64,000 nt of DNA from Simmondsia chinensis (GCA_018398585.1 JAGTTD010000014.1:16057387-16121386); one strand, 5' to 3'; positions 21,551-32,051 are shown, counted from the stretch's first letter. A program made the numbers and translations. Notes: generated by a model from the sequence alone, not told the origin.

Positions 21551-22936
21551 TCAACTTGAGAGATCTTGGTTGAGTGGCTCGATTTTAGCTTCCAAGTACT
21601 GCACCTCCACATTAAACTTAGGAGGCCTCACATTTGGTTGCACAATTGGAGCATGATCTTTGTCCATAGCTTGATGAATGCATAATCTGAATTTGGCGCT
21701 CCATACACTTGCCTCAATTCTGTCCCGAACAAACATTCCAGCCAAATGGCAAAGACCAGAATCATTCAACACCACAAGGGGTCTTCCAACATCAATTACA
21801 TCAGTTACAACACCTGTTGTACTGATTTTGATCTGAACAGAATTCAGCTCCAGCACATTACTGAATTTATACAACTCTAACAACTCAATTGCTTGTTCAA
21901 CCACGTTGGTTCGCCTTTGTTGAACCTTGACACGAACTCGTGCAGCTTGATTAATTCTTTTCAGTAGAAAATCACATCGTTTCAGCCTCACATAACCTTG
22001 AGTATCTTCTCCCGGATCAGGAGGCAACTCGTCATAAGAGTGTGTATTTGAATACACTTTTTCCCCACTCAAAAGCTCATCTTGTCCAGCTTCCCATGGA
22101 GTAACACTTAACAGATTTGACGACGTATCAAGTGGTATTATAGCAGTAGCATTAAATTTTCCAGCAGAATACTTCGGGTCTGCATAATTCCCTGCTTGAT
22201 TGCTTGCAAGGAATTCATAGTGACCCACTTGTAGCATCGAATCATCCTTCGGAGACCATGACACAATCCCTGAATTGTCAAGCTTCGATTTCTGCTTGAT
22301 AAACTTCTTTTTACCCCAAAAACCTTTCAACGCTTCATTTAGATGGTTCCTTTTCGTCTTACTCTTTGCTTTCTTTAACATTCCTTTGACATGAAAATCG
22401 TATTCCCATTCCGGATGTATATCATACTGTGACTCAACATTAGCAAGAAACTCTAACTCTAGCAAAGATTCTTCACAATGATCAACTTGCTCAAACTCAG
22501 GTTCCTCTATCTTGTGTTCATCAATTTCGGCATTGTCGTGGTCGAATTCATATTCATCAACAACGGATTCCACTTTCTTTTTTTGCTCAACATTGAACTT
22601 TTGTTGTCTAACGCTATCCACTAACTCCGAAAACTCATTTGCATTAAGAACACCAGCACAATCAAACTGATGAGTTGAACAATGCTGATTCACAGTTTGC
22701 TGATGCACTTGGTTGAATGCCAGCTTTATTTCCAGTCGAAACCTCTCGCCTTCCTCTCTGATTATTAGCTTCATTTTCTCCAAAAGATCACTCATTCCTA
22801 ATTGGCAAGAGCTGTCATCAACCATACCAGCCATATTTGCAATGTACAACGATGCTTCGATCTGGAACAGCTCAGTTCGCAGAATACAATTCGAAAATCG
22901 CAGAAGTGGGAAACTTGTTTTGCAACACTTAAACAA
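21551..22936 (-). CDS. Element D unknown protein, 461-codon frame
   Basis: This is the longest uninterrupted reading frame in the window outside known pol genes. A start at the internal Met about residue 35 (MAGMVDD) is more credible than 22936. From there the chain has a helical segment (MSDLLEKMKLIIREEGERF), an acidic stretch of about 60 residues with EYEFDHDN and EEPEFEQ, then a basic patch (KKAKSKTKRNHL, KKKFIKQKSK). A mixed C-terminal part contains VGRPLVVLNDSGLCHLAG. The acid-helix then basic layout could be gag-like, but no CCHC knuckle or gag domain motif is present. It lies about 940 bases downstream of the primer site. I do not recognise the family. Confidence 0.55.
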   Translation of the reverse strand: MFKCCKTSFPLLRFSNCILRTELFQIEASLYIANMAGMVDDSSCQLGMSDLLEKMKLIIREEGERFRLEIKLAFNQVHQQTVNQHCSTHQFDCAGVLNANEFSELVDSVRQQKFNVEQKKKVESVVDEYEFDHDNAEIDEHKIEEPEFEQVDHCEESLLELEFLANVESQYDIHPEWEYDFHVKGMLKKAKSKTKRNHLNEALKGFWGKKKFIKQKSKLDNSGIVSWSPKDDSMLQVGHYEFLASNQAGNYADPKYSAGKFNATAIIPLDTSSNLLSVTPWEAGQDELLSGEKVYSNTHSYDELPPDPGEDTQGYVRLKRCDFLLKRINQAARVRVKVQQRRTNVVEQAIELLELYKFSNVLELNSVQIKISTTGVVTDVIDVGRPLVVLNDSGLCHLAGMFVRDRIEASVWSAKFRLCIHQAMDKDHAPIVQPNVRPPKFNVEVQYLEAKIEPLNQDLSS

Positions 22937-23874
22937 CTGATTGCTTAATGAAGTTCTACTCCTTCATTCGCACAAACAATCCCTTGCTAATGGTTCGACA
23001 ATCGTCACTGATTACAAACCATAACTTGTAGAATTCGCGAACGAACCCTAACTTTGAACAAACCCTAACAGAGATGCTTTCTTGTATAATTCAGACTAAG
23101 AATCTGAAATAGGTTCGACTTTTGTCTCTAATGATGATTTAAACACACGATACACCACAACCTTCAAGAACGAAGTCAGATTTCAACACTTTGGCCTCAG
23201 TTCACTGTCAAATTTTTCGCCTAAGTAATTCTCCACTCACTAACATATAATTCTTGCGAATCAATGCAGATTCTGATGTATTCTCACCACTTCTATGCTT
23301 ATCAACACAATTTCATCACAATCCAGCCACAAAAGAAGATTTCGATCGAATATGAACTTGTAGTTCAGAAAGCAGTTACCTCAATCTTCAATTTCTGAAT
23401 TGTAGAAATTGAATAAACCTCAAATCAGCTTGGTCTTGATCTTCTAATGATGATCAAGTGTAACGAGGATCAAATAGCATCACTTAAACTTCTTCTGAAC
23501 AGATCAGATGATTATTTGTTCAAGATTAATTATGCTTAGCACATACTTCAGCAACTGATACCTTGCTTCAGCCTCAAATTCAGCAGCAAATGCTTGATCA
23601 ATGCAACTGAATCAATTTGAATCAGCTTTAATGTTGAATGTAGTCAACGAATACTGATCAATAGAACTTTCTTCAATATAATTCGATCAATTCATCCCAA
23701 CCGAAAGCAATTCCCAGGCCTTGCAGTTCACAAATGCAGTAACCGCCAAAATTCAATTCAAATTGCAGAATTGAATTCCTCAATGCAAAAACTGAACTAA
23801 ATCAGTACCACAACTATTTTTATTGATTAATTGCAATACAATTAATCAGCTTTTGTATTTTTTTCGGATATGAG
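22937..23874 (-). other. Element D leader; no gene
   Basis: This A+T-rich stretch lies between the primer site and the first Met of the long frame. It has no long frame and no repeat beyond scattered GAATTC/GCAGAATT motifs. A 0.9-kb untranslated leader is long for a gypsy element. Confidence 0.5.
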
Positions 23875-23888
23875 GCTCTGATACCAAT

Positions 23889-24707
23889 TGTTAAGGTTTC
23901 AACGATTGCTCTTAAACCTCAACCTTGGTTGGGATAGAGAGAGTATGAGATGAGAAGAGAATATAGAGTTGAGATGAGATAAGAAGGGAAAGGAGGTGAG
24001 AAGTAGAGAGAAATATCAAAAGATATCAAATTCATTCATTAAAGTTGTTATGGTTTTCAAGCTAAAGCTCACTACTTATACTACTTACAAGATATGAGCT
24101 AATACATTGAATCTAGCCACACAAGGACTAACCAACTCATAAGCCAACAGCCACCTTTGACTCAACTAACCAACGGCATTGACCAACCTCAACCTTGGTT
24201 GGGATAGAGAGAGTATGAGATGAGAAGAGAATATAGAGTTGAGATGAGTTAAGAAGGGAGAGGAGATGAGAAGTAAAGAGAGATATCAAAAGATATCAAA
24301 TTCATTCATTAAAGTTGTTATGGTTTTCAAGCTAAAGCTCACTACTTATACTACTTACAAGATATGAGCTAATACATTGAATCTAGCCACACAAGGACTA
24401 ACCGACTCATAAGCCAGCCACCACCTTTGACTCAACTAACCAACGGCATTGACCACCGCAGCCTACAACCCAAGGCTTCACTTATTACATGACTCAACAA
24501 AGCTTAAGCCACTAATTACATCAAGACTTATTCTAGTTAAATCCTCAACACGCTAATACAACTCTTCAGCTGGATTCAACCTCTTATTACATTTTCTTAA
24601 GCAAAACAAATATCCAACAGCAGCACACACCAGCAGCAGCAGCACAACAGCAGCAAGACAACAACCAGGCACCAACAGCCCATGCTTTGGATTCTTGGTT
24701 CATTACA
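23889..24707 (-). repeat. 5' LTR of element D with internal tandem duplication
   Basis: 819 bp against 540 bp in the partner LTR. A segment of about 270 bp beginning CCTCAACCTTGGTTGGG (23917) recurs at 24187. The two units match closely along their length. The duplication covers the purine-rich and TATACTACTT parts, so it may repeat promoter sequence. LTR ends are TGTTAAGG and CATTACA. Confidence 0.82.
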
Positions 24708-25047
24708 AATGTCTACTTATGAGAAGGAATACTGGACCATTCTTCTAGCTATTGAGAAATTGAGGCATTACTTGGATGGACACAGGTTCGTTATTAGAAC
24801 AGACCATCAGAGTCTCAAGCACCTCTTAGAGCAAGAGATCGTGACAAGAATTCAAAAGAAGGGATTAATGAAGATGATAGGCCTTGATTATGCTATTGAA
24901 TATTGAAGAGGAAAGGAAAACTTGGCTGTTGATGCACTGTCACGAAGATTTGAGGATTGTGAACAAGGTTCTTGTTGCGCAATATCCATTGTCATACCAT
25001 CATGGATGGATGAAGTTTACAAGTCTTATAGGATCACTCTAAGATTG
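24708..25047 (+). pseudogene. RNase H end of element C
   Basis: It resumes directly after element D with MSTYEKEYWTILLAIEKL, HYLDGHRFVIRTDHQSLKHLL and, after a stop at 24904-24906, the AVDALSRRFE motif that ends RNase H. The similarity to gypsy pol stops near 25047, where an unrelated sequence begins. Confidence 0.85.
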
Positions 25048-25087
25048 TTAGACCAAAAAAAATAGAAGAACTAGCTCTAATACCAAC

Positions 25088-26793
25088 TGAAGGCCCAAGG
25101 GCAACCTAAGAAGGGGATAAATTAGGTTCTTTTGTGATAAAGTGAAAAATTAAACTTTAAGAACCAAAAATTAAATTGAAAGCTTGACAAAGAATATGGA
25201 ATGCAAAAAATAAAGGCAAGACCAAATTGATGCACAAAGATTTTTATAGCGGTTCACTTTTAAACCAGAAGCTAGTGCACTCCTCAAGTGATTACTCTTC
25301 GTCACTTGTGCCTTTAACTAAGCTTGATAATCCTTTTTAAAACTAGGCACAAGATCCAATCTTTACAACCGGTCTTTTTGTACGTAGGCTCAAGACCCAA
25401 CCTTTACAACCGGCCCTTTTCTAACAGTAGGCTTAGGATCCAACCTTTACAATGAAAATGAAATAAAGTAATGGAAGAATTAAAGCAATGAGATTCTTCT
25501 CCCCTTTTAATAGTGAATTGACAATCGATCAAACTTAGCCAAAGCTAAGGATATACCAATTAAGCTCATTGATCAACAATAAAGAGAACTAGTGATGCTT
25601 AAGAAAAACTTTAAAAGAAACTCAAAACTAAAACGTTAAAGCACAAGAAAGTAAGAGATTTTAATCAAAGAGTGCTTAGAAAGAATTGGATGATTTAAAC
25701 CAACGAATTCAAGCCCTATTTATAGGAAAATGAGGGCCTAGGGGGACGTTCAAAATGTTAGGGAAAAGATTTGTAGATAATTTGAATTAAAAGTAGCTGT
25801 TTGGAGACTTTTTTAGACTGTGTGTCAACACATAGCATCTAAGTGTTGACATACAACAGCTCTGGATGGCTATTGTATGTCTGTGTGTCGACACATCCCT
25901 TCTGTGTGTTAATAATAGCATGCCCGGGTGGATTTGAACGTTTTTGACCATTTAGCTTGATTGATTGATTGATTTACCATATTAGCTAAGCAAAATTGAA
26001 TGATCGATTGATTACCATATTAGCTTAGTTATTCATTTCCATGATTTTGCTTATTCATTTGAAATACTAATTGATTCAATCAAGCTAAAATATCACTCTA
26101 TTAAAATTTGATCTGGTTATTTTTTGGCATGCCTTTCGCAATACCAAAGAGGGCACCAACACGCCATCACCGGATCCCATTAGAACTCCGAAGTTAAGCG
26201 TGCTTGGGCGAGAGTAGTACCAGGATGGGTGACCTCCTGGGAAGTCCTCACCCTTAGGTTGGGTGCGTAGGGAAACAGCCTCTCTTCAGGTTAACACCCT
26301 GAAGGGGGAAGGCTGCGTACATCAGCGGCCCCCAGACCCTGCGTAGGCGGGAGCCCTTGAGGCACTGGGTATGTTCCTTATGCCTTTCACAATACCAATT
26401 TTGAAAAATATTTTTATTGGCAAACTAGATTGTCTTGAATTTCACTTAAATATTTTTGAAATAAAATTTAGAAATTATATTTCAAAAATATTCTTAGTAG
26501 ATCATCACATATCAATAATGAGATTTGATTCAATTAATATATCTTGATCCTAAGTCCTTGAAAATAAAAATAAATGACTTAAAGCATTTGGACTTGGATC
26601 TCATTATCTTCATTTTGAATGAATCTTGTCTTCAACTTTGATCTATTTTCCTCTTGATCCATCGTCATAGAAAGCTTGGTATCAACATGATTAGTCTTGA
26701 TTTTTTGGAACTTTCTTATGAGTCACTTCCAAACAAGATTAGAATAATTTAGGCATAATGATTCAATAAATAATTGCCATCATCAAAATTACA
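25088..26793 (-). repeat. Probable LTR of another retroelement, carrying a SINE
   Basis: A primer-site-like complement (GCTCTAATACCA, 25074-25085) is followed after two bases by TGAAGGCCCAAGGGC. The stretch continues with no coding frame and contains TTTTTATAGCGGTTCAC, a motif I associate with LTRs of plant retroelements. An ATCAAAATTACA end is at 26793. This gives an LTR of about 1.45 kb once the 251-bp SINE plus duplication is removed. Orientation is from the primer-like site. No matching partner LTR is in the window, so the assignment is tentative. Confidence 0.45.
26147..26379 (+). mobile_element. 5S-rRNA-headed SINE with LINE-like 3' segment
   Basis: Bases 26150-26250 follow plant 5S rRNA closely. 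They include the internal promoter boxes (AGTTAAGCGTGC and GGGTGACCTCCTGGGAAG), with a few changes and the first bases of 5S missing. The segment then changes at about 26260 to GGAAACAGCCTCT...GGAAGGCTGCGTAC...CCCAGACCCTGCG...GGCACTGGG, the 3' type seen in Au-like plant SINEs. It is also seen in the RTE LINE at 55.4 kb here. The whole unit is flanked by an 18-bp duplication with one difference (26129-26146 and 26380-26397). It ends in a short pyrimidine run rather than poly(A). The duplication shows retroposition, so this is not a 5S array gene. Confidence 0.85.
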
Positions 26794-26803
26794 CTATAAA
26801 TAG

Positions 26804-26833
26804 CCTTTAAGGCTAATGGGATAGTTACCTGGC
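26804..26833. repeat. Left copy of 30-bp direct repeat flanking the viral locus
   Basis: The 30 bases that begin CCTTTAAGGCTAATGGGATA are repeated without a mismatch at 53456-53485. The viral block lies exactly between the two copies. The bases outside the repeats do not match each other. Confidence 0.85.
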
Positions 26834-26885
26834 TCTGATACCTCGCTCTCCAATTACTATTAAAAACACCTTAAACTTGGCTCAA

Positions 26886-27427
26886 TTATATCAAAAAAGG
26901 ACAGATGGTAAATAATTCAAATAGTTGCACAGTACTGCTCAATTATTTCAAAAGTTGCACAGTGAAGACATGTGCAAAATTCAAGGTTCTTTTATCCGGT
27001 CACTGTTCGGAATTCAAATTTTCATTTCAAGTCTGGGGTCACGGATCTCAATTCAAATCCGATTGCTGCTTCGCCTATAAATGAAGGCTTCCCAGCTTCG
27101 TTCAAGAGAGAGCGAATTGGAGGGCGAATTGGAGGGCGAATTGGAGAGCGAATTCCAAGAATTCAAAAAATAGGAAAACACTAGAAAAATTTTCCTTGTA
27201 AATTTATTTTCCAGTGTTGTACTTCCGCTACTATCTCTGTAAGTTTCATATGTATTTCAATCTTATGTCTATATTTTCAATTTCTGTTTTGTACTAAAAC
27301 TATGTTCAAATCTTGCAATCAATAAATTCCCTCTTTCTCGTCTTCTTCTATCCTTGTTCATATTTTCCAATTGTGTTGTCCACCGTCGATCCTACCTCCT
27401 TTGTGTGGTATCAAAGCCAGTTTAAGG
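26886..27427 (+). promoter_or_regulatory. Viral promoter, poly(A) signal and primer site, copy B1
   Basis: The TATA box TATAAAT is at 27076-27082. AATAAA is at 27321-27326 and the primer site TGGTATCAAAGCCA at 27406-27419, with one change from the tRNA-Met consensus. The stretch 26845-26885 just left is an inverted piece of the post-primer leader, so the left edge is rearranged. The same promoter recurs at 52.0-52.55 kb (+), 46.2-46.68 kb (-) and 52.57-52.9 kb (-). Confidence 0.75.
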
Positions 27428-27499
27428 TATTTTCAATAGTAATTTCACGGAAATACTGTTAAGCACTTATTAGGAACATATTTGCTGTTAAAGCACTTA

Positions 27500-27700
27500 T
27501 TAGGAGCGTTGGTAAGCCGGTAGTGTAGCGTTGGTAAGCCCGGATAGCGTTGGTAAGCCCGTGTGTGAGGTGTTCCCGTTGGGTGTTCCCGTTACTGTGT
27601 CGCTGGTGTTCCCATTCTAAACAGTGTCAAATTGTAAAACTGTTCTCAACAGTGTTAAATAGTAAGACTGTTAGGTGACTGTTGAACCCAAATAACTAAG
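27500..27700 (+). repeat. Short tandem motifs in the viral leader, copy B1
   Basis: Between primer site and movement protein start there are three copies of GCGTTGGTAAGCC, three of GTGTTCCCGTT (last variant CCCATT) and two of CAGTGTNAAATAGTAA-like units. The same motifs occur in the A leader (inverted, 45.96-46.16 kb) and in part in the B2 leader (46.69-46.80 kb). Confidence 0.65.
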
Positions 27701-27709
27701 GCTGTAACC

Positions 27710-28460
27710 ATGTCAGGTTTCGAAATCGCTGGACCCTTTAGGAAAATATTTACAAAAAAACCCAATACAAGTTTACATGTTAATTCAAAAGAAGTTTCAA
27801 AACAAATTACAAACCCAAAAGATTTTGTTAAATGGAGCATTCCAAATGAGGATTTAGAATCAATTCATCAAATTGGTACTTTTGATTTCAAAATGGCTTT
27901 TTCATGTAAGACACATAAACAAGCAATGAATATTGATCAAGAAGCTCAAACAGTTCAACAGCTTTCTAATTTATCTATTCAAAAGTATATTGCAAAAGGT
28001 TTTCATTATATCCACCATGGATTAGTTCAAGTTGCTGTTGTTCCATTAGCAACATCAGGACATAACCAACCAGTTATGTTAAGTCTTAGAGATTCAACAT
28101 ATTTAAAATATGAAGAATCTTTATTGGCTATTGTTCAAACCAATTTACACAATGGACCAATTTATTTCACTTGTTATCCAAACTTTTCTGTCTCTCTTTG
28201 AGACCCAAAAATTTTAAACACTTTAGTTTTTTATATTAATTTACCAAATGTTGATATTCAAGAAAATAGAAAACACTTTGTTCTTATTTATAGAATTTAA
28301 TTCAAGCTTTTAGGAAGCCATCTTAACCCAAAACGTCTCAAACAATCGCCTCCTAGAGAAACTTTAGTTCTTGGGGTTCAAGCTGAACAAGCTTCAACCT
28401 TTACTCCAAAATGTCTCAAATGGAATGAGATAACCATTCCAGAAATTTGGAGGATTGGCA
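27710..28460 (+). pseudogene. Viral movement protein region, copy B1
   Basis: ATG 27710 opens a 163-codon frame that begins MSGFEIAGPFRKIFTK. It includes the HHGLVQVAVVPLA segment, which corresponds to the core of the caulimovirid movement protein that lets virus pass through plasmodesmata. A stop at about 28199 (an Arg codon turned to TGA) and another near 28298 break it; similarity continues to about 28460. The equivalent region in copy B2 is open through both sites. It is closely similar to the A and B2 copies. Inactive. Confidence 0.78.
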
Positions 28461-29700
28461 ACCCTCAACCTCCAAGAAATATTGCAAGAAGACAAGTTCA
28501 ACAAATTACTGAAGAACCTGATGGTAAAATTACCATTAAGTTCGAATCAGGAAAACAAACAATTATTTCAAACTCTTCTCAAACGGAATCTTCAAGACAA
28601 TCAACTTCATCCTTTCCATACAATAAGGAAGAAGATTTTCAAAAGACTTCTACTGCAAGGTTTAGAGGAATACGGTATAACTCCCCTCTTACCGAACCAA
28701 TATTTCAAAATGAATCATTTCAAATCCATGTTCTCCAACTGCTTCTCAAATGAGACCTCCTTCAATAAATGTTTTAACAAAAGATTTTACAATAAACAAA
28801 GAATTCTTAAGCAATGACTTTGAATCTGATCAAAATAAGGTTAAAAGACATTGGCACTTTGAAACTTGTACAAAGGAGTCAACAATCAAAATTAGAGAAA
28901 CTTATTACAAAGAATTAAATCAATTAAAATGTAATATTCCCTTCTTCAAATGGTTAGAATCATACACTTCAAGAAATCAAATACCAAATCCTTTTATAAA
29001 AAATTTCATAAATGTCAACACAAACCCTACAACAGAATGTTTAACAACAGATGGACAAATAATTCAAACTATTCATCCACCTACAAAAAATCTAATAATT
29101 AATGTTCAAAATCAGGAAGTGCTCGTTACTCCTTTCCGTGGGGGAAGAGAGGAAAAAGATGATTCACCACCTACAATCAAAGACATAAACAAAATTTATG
29201 AACAAAACAATTTTCAAGCCTTAAATCTCAAAATAATTTCGGAACAATTAAATTCAATTCATAACAACATAGTAAGTAACAAAGATAAGAAAAATTTGGA
29301 ACAATCTCCAATAGTCCAATCATTACCTCAACCTACATATACAAATTACACAATTCCACAACCAATACCTCAAAGCTACCCTATTCAACAAAGCTTTCCA
29401 ACTCCACAATCACAGACAAACCCATTCTTCTAAGGAATTCAACAACCTTCTTTCCAACCTTTCGATTTAACCCAAAAAGTTAAAAAAAATAAAAAATAAA
29501 ACTCAGAAAACCCCAAAATTCTGACGATGATATTATTGAAAGAATCACTCAAAAGCTCAAATTAACGGATAATCCAACAACTAGTAGCCCTACAATTCAA
29601 ACTATTTCAAAAGGAGAAAATGAAGTCTCAAGTAAAGAAACTTCATCATTTTCCCAACCAAAAGAAAAATTAAAATCACTATGTGTTCAAAACAATGATT
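28461..29700 (+). pseudogene. Viral polyprotein segment after the movement protein, copy B1
   Basis: The 28750-29433 frame is rich in Asn, Gln, Lys and Pro. It contains ETYYKELNQLKCNIPFFKWL and a disordered Gln/Pro tail (YPIQQSFPTPQSQ). It is shared almost unchanged with type A (minus, 45068-44160) and copy B2 (47880-48620). It links movement protein to capsid in type A. Here the capsid core that follows in type A is missing, and the text jumps at about 29650 to the knuckle segment. Stops near 29433 and a frameshift are present. Confidence 0.7.
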
Positions 29701-30140
29701 ATAATTTCAAACGACCTATGGGAAAAAACGAAAAGAAAAAACATTCAAAACAAAAGGCAAATAGAATCCCAATTTGCCACAGGTGCAGGAAACCTGGTCA
29801 TTTCATGAGAAATTGCAAAAGAAATCAACCAATGATTCAAGATGAAACCGACCGTTCATAGATAAATTAATAAATTTATCTAACTCAACCTCAAAAACTA
29901 TAAAAAATAGTTCAAAAAATTCTGAAGCTCAAAACGATATAGAAACTCAAAACTTATCTCACACGTTAACTCAAATACAAAATAAAACCTTAACCCTTGA
30001 TTCAACTACAAAAATAAATCACCATAAAATAATACAACTCAATAATCAAAAATTCAAAGATTCTGAATCCTGTTTAACCTTACCAAATTCAGAAATGACT
30101 CTCAAAACCTCTGGTACATACCCAGAAGTAATTCTCAATA
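29700..30140 (+). pseudogene. Zinc-knuckle segment specific to type B, copy B1
   Basis: A classical CX2CX4HX4C knuckle (CHRCRKPGHFMRNC) is encoded at 29775-29816, after a Lys-rich stretch. Ser/Asn/Lys-rich chain follows. The same segment in copy B2 is at 48771-49106. The knuckle of type A (near 39.7 kb) differs in sequence and in what follows it, so this is not a simple deletion of the type A text. It probably binds nucleic acid. Confidence 0.7.
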
Positions 30141-30407
30141 CATTTGATATTAATTATGACAGATTGCAAAAACTTGGTTTTTGTCCAAAAACAAATCGTT
30201 ATGTCTTGGTTTAAAGCAAATTTTCCAAAACTTCAAAGAATTTTATATTACAAAATTCTCTTTTCAAAACTCTATTACAAGTTTACAAAGACAAATGTAT
30301 TTTCAAAACTAAAAATAGCTATATCATTCCTTCAAAATTATTTCATGCAAAATCTTTCTTTCAGGGACCATTTTCGTACAGGTATTCTGATCTTTTATTT
30401 GCAGGAA

Positions 30408-31177
30408 ATGAAGAAGGTAGATAAAGGTAAAAGGAAGATTCAATCCACAGAGGACTATGCAAAGCCTCGCAAATCCCATTCCCATTCATCTCTAGGGGAA
30501 AATACACTCAAAATCAAAGAACCTTCTCTTCAAAAAACCCTAACACAAGTCCCAGATCAACCTCCTAAACAATCACTTCCAACTAGTCAATATATTACAA
30601 AATCTCATATGGAACACATCCTAGTTACAAGAGAAAACAAACCCCTGTCTCTTGACAGCATCAAAAACTTAGTGAAAAACGATTTCCCAAAGAATTTTCA
30701 TTGGTTTCTTGATGATATTCAGAAAACCCATGAATTTTATGAACTTATTTTGATTGATACAGGATCTGTTCAAATTAAATATCACCAGAATAATAATGAA
30801 CAAATCCAATTCTCAAGCTGCAAAATCAAAAATATTTTACATCTCAAAGACTTTGATCAATGTTTTTACAGACCAAAACGATTTTCAAAACCCTTTATTC
30901 CAGAAACTTATACTTATCAGGATTACAAAACAGCTTGGTTCAAAACTTTTCTTCTTAGACCATTTAATCAAACTTGGTTCTTCCAAATTATAAACAAATC
31001 TCAAGAGTTTCCAACATGGTTTTACGAATGGTGGAACACTTTTGAAAGCACAATTGATATTTACCCTGCTACAGCAAAAAACTTGTTTGGCATTTATTCA
31101 AATCATTCACAGGACAAGTCATTAGATTCAATCTTACATTTTCATACAATTTTCCAAATTCCTTGGATCTTTTGCTC
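30408..31177 (+). pseudogene. Viral ORF2, N-terminal part, copy B1
   Basis: ATG 30408 begins a frame in the same place as ORF2 of type A (37079, minus): Lys-rich start with KGKRKIQS, then a Ser/Pro linker. A conserved block follows with FPKNFHWFLDDIQKTHEFYE, an LIDTGS segment and TYQDYKTAWFKTFLLRPF. LTR element F breaks it at 31177. Frame is open as far as the insertion. An ORF2 of unknown role after RNase H is a florendovirus feature. In this type it follows the knuckle segment with no protease or RT between. Function unknown. Confidence 0.7.
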
Positions 31178-31667
31178 TGTTACAAACCGAGAATACGAGA
31201 CTCAAATTTTAAATGAGCAAATAAGGCGGGAGAGCTGTGGCGGGAAAATCTGTTAAATTCAGTGCTGCTAGTGCGTGCTGTTCTGTTCTGCTGCGTGACC
31301 CCTGTTGCTGGTGTAGTTGCTGTTATTTCTAGATATTTGGCGCCAATAATAAAAATCTTGAGCATTAGTTTGTTAGCTTTACATTCTAGATTGTTCCTAA
31401 GAGTGTCTAGGTTCCTTTATTACTGCTTACATTAGATTGTTATAAATAAGTGTGAATGTATGTTCATTTGGGCATCGAATGAATGAAATCTGAAATATCA
31501 TCTCAAATTGAGATAAAACTCTATTTTCTCATCCCCTTCCCTTCTTTCTCTTATCTAATTCTAAATTCTAACTTCTCATCTCAATTTCCTATTCTTTCTC
31601 ATCCCAAACTCTCAATTCTATCCAATTTATATTAGTTTACGTTCGAGGTTCAAGCCCGAGCATAACA
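31178..31667 (+). repeat. 5' LTR of element F
   Basis: TGTTACAAACCGAG to CGAGCATAACA, 490 bp, with a TATAAATAAG motif at about 31442 as likely TATA box. The 3' LTR is the same length. Confidence 0.9.
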
Positions 31668-32051
31668 AGTGGTATCAGAGCCTCGATCCGATCGAGTGCG
31701 AAATCATAAAAATTAAAAAATCAGATCCAGACTAAGCTGTTACAGTAGCTACGCAACTAGGTCTCAAGTTCTGGAGCTGCTATTCAAAGTGCAGATTTCA
31801 AGTTCAATTCAGACAAAGAAATCGCGGTTCGGCACAAGTTCGAGTTCAGTGAATTTAGATTTGTTGAGGACAATTTGATCAAGTTCAGATCAGAAATCAG
31901 CAAGATCAAGATTCAGCTCAGCAACATCCTGATTGTTCAAGTCGATATTCAGCAGCAATTACCAAATTCAAATCAGGATCTTCCCGATCAGGTACCAATC
32001 CGTTCAGATTCGGTTAAACACGAAATTTTGTGCTTGCGGTTGAGGTTGTGA

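Larger units (their letters stand above)
19376..24707 (-). mobile_element. Element D: non-autonomous LTR retrotransposon without gag-pol, with a long unknown frame
   Basis: LTRs lie at 19376-19915 (3', 540 bp) and 23889-24707 (5', 819 bp). The primer site complement (GCTCTGATACCA) is at 23875-23886. The minus strand has a polypurine tract at 19916-19926 and the shared hairpin at 19934-19953. Flanking bases AAGGT (19371-19375) and AATGT (24708-24712) fit a target duplication with one change. No protease, RT or integrase motif occurs in the 3.97-kb interior. It contains instead one long minus-strand phase from 22936 to the 3' LTR. It must have used enzymes from a related autonomous element. Confidence 0.85.
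15787..25047 (+). mobile_element. Ty3/gypsy element C, 3' truncated, interrupted by D
   Basis: The 5' LTR is 15787-16191. The primer site TGGTATCAGAGC is at 16194. A single gag-pol frame runs from 16266 to 19375 in one phase with stop codons only, and resumes at 24708 after element D. The element stops at about 25047, in the region between RNase H and integrase, so integrase, polypurine tract and 3' LTR are lost. It entered RT of element B (possible target bases CATTG at 15782-15786). Confidence 0.85.

Noticed and set aside
26150..26260. Functional 5S rRNA gene
   Set aside because: The start of 5S is missing, the 3' end is replaced by a SINE/LINE module, and the unit has a retroposon target duplication; it is not in a tandem array.
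26886..27427. LTR of a gypsy element
   Set aside because: It has TATA, poly(A) signal and primer site, but no TG...CA repeat pair flanks the viral coding region and no integrase is present, so it is a pararetroviral promoter region.
27500..27665. CRISPR-like array from repeated GCGTTGGTAAGCC units
   Set aside because: Only three short units without unique spacers of constant size, in a plant nuclear viral leader.
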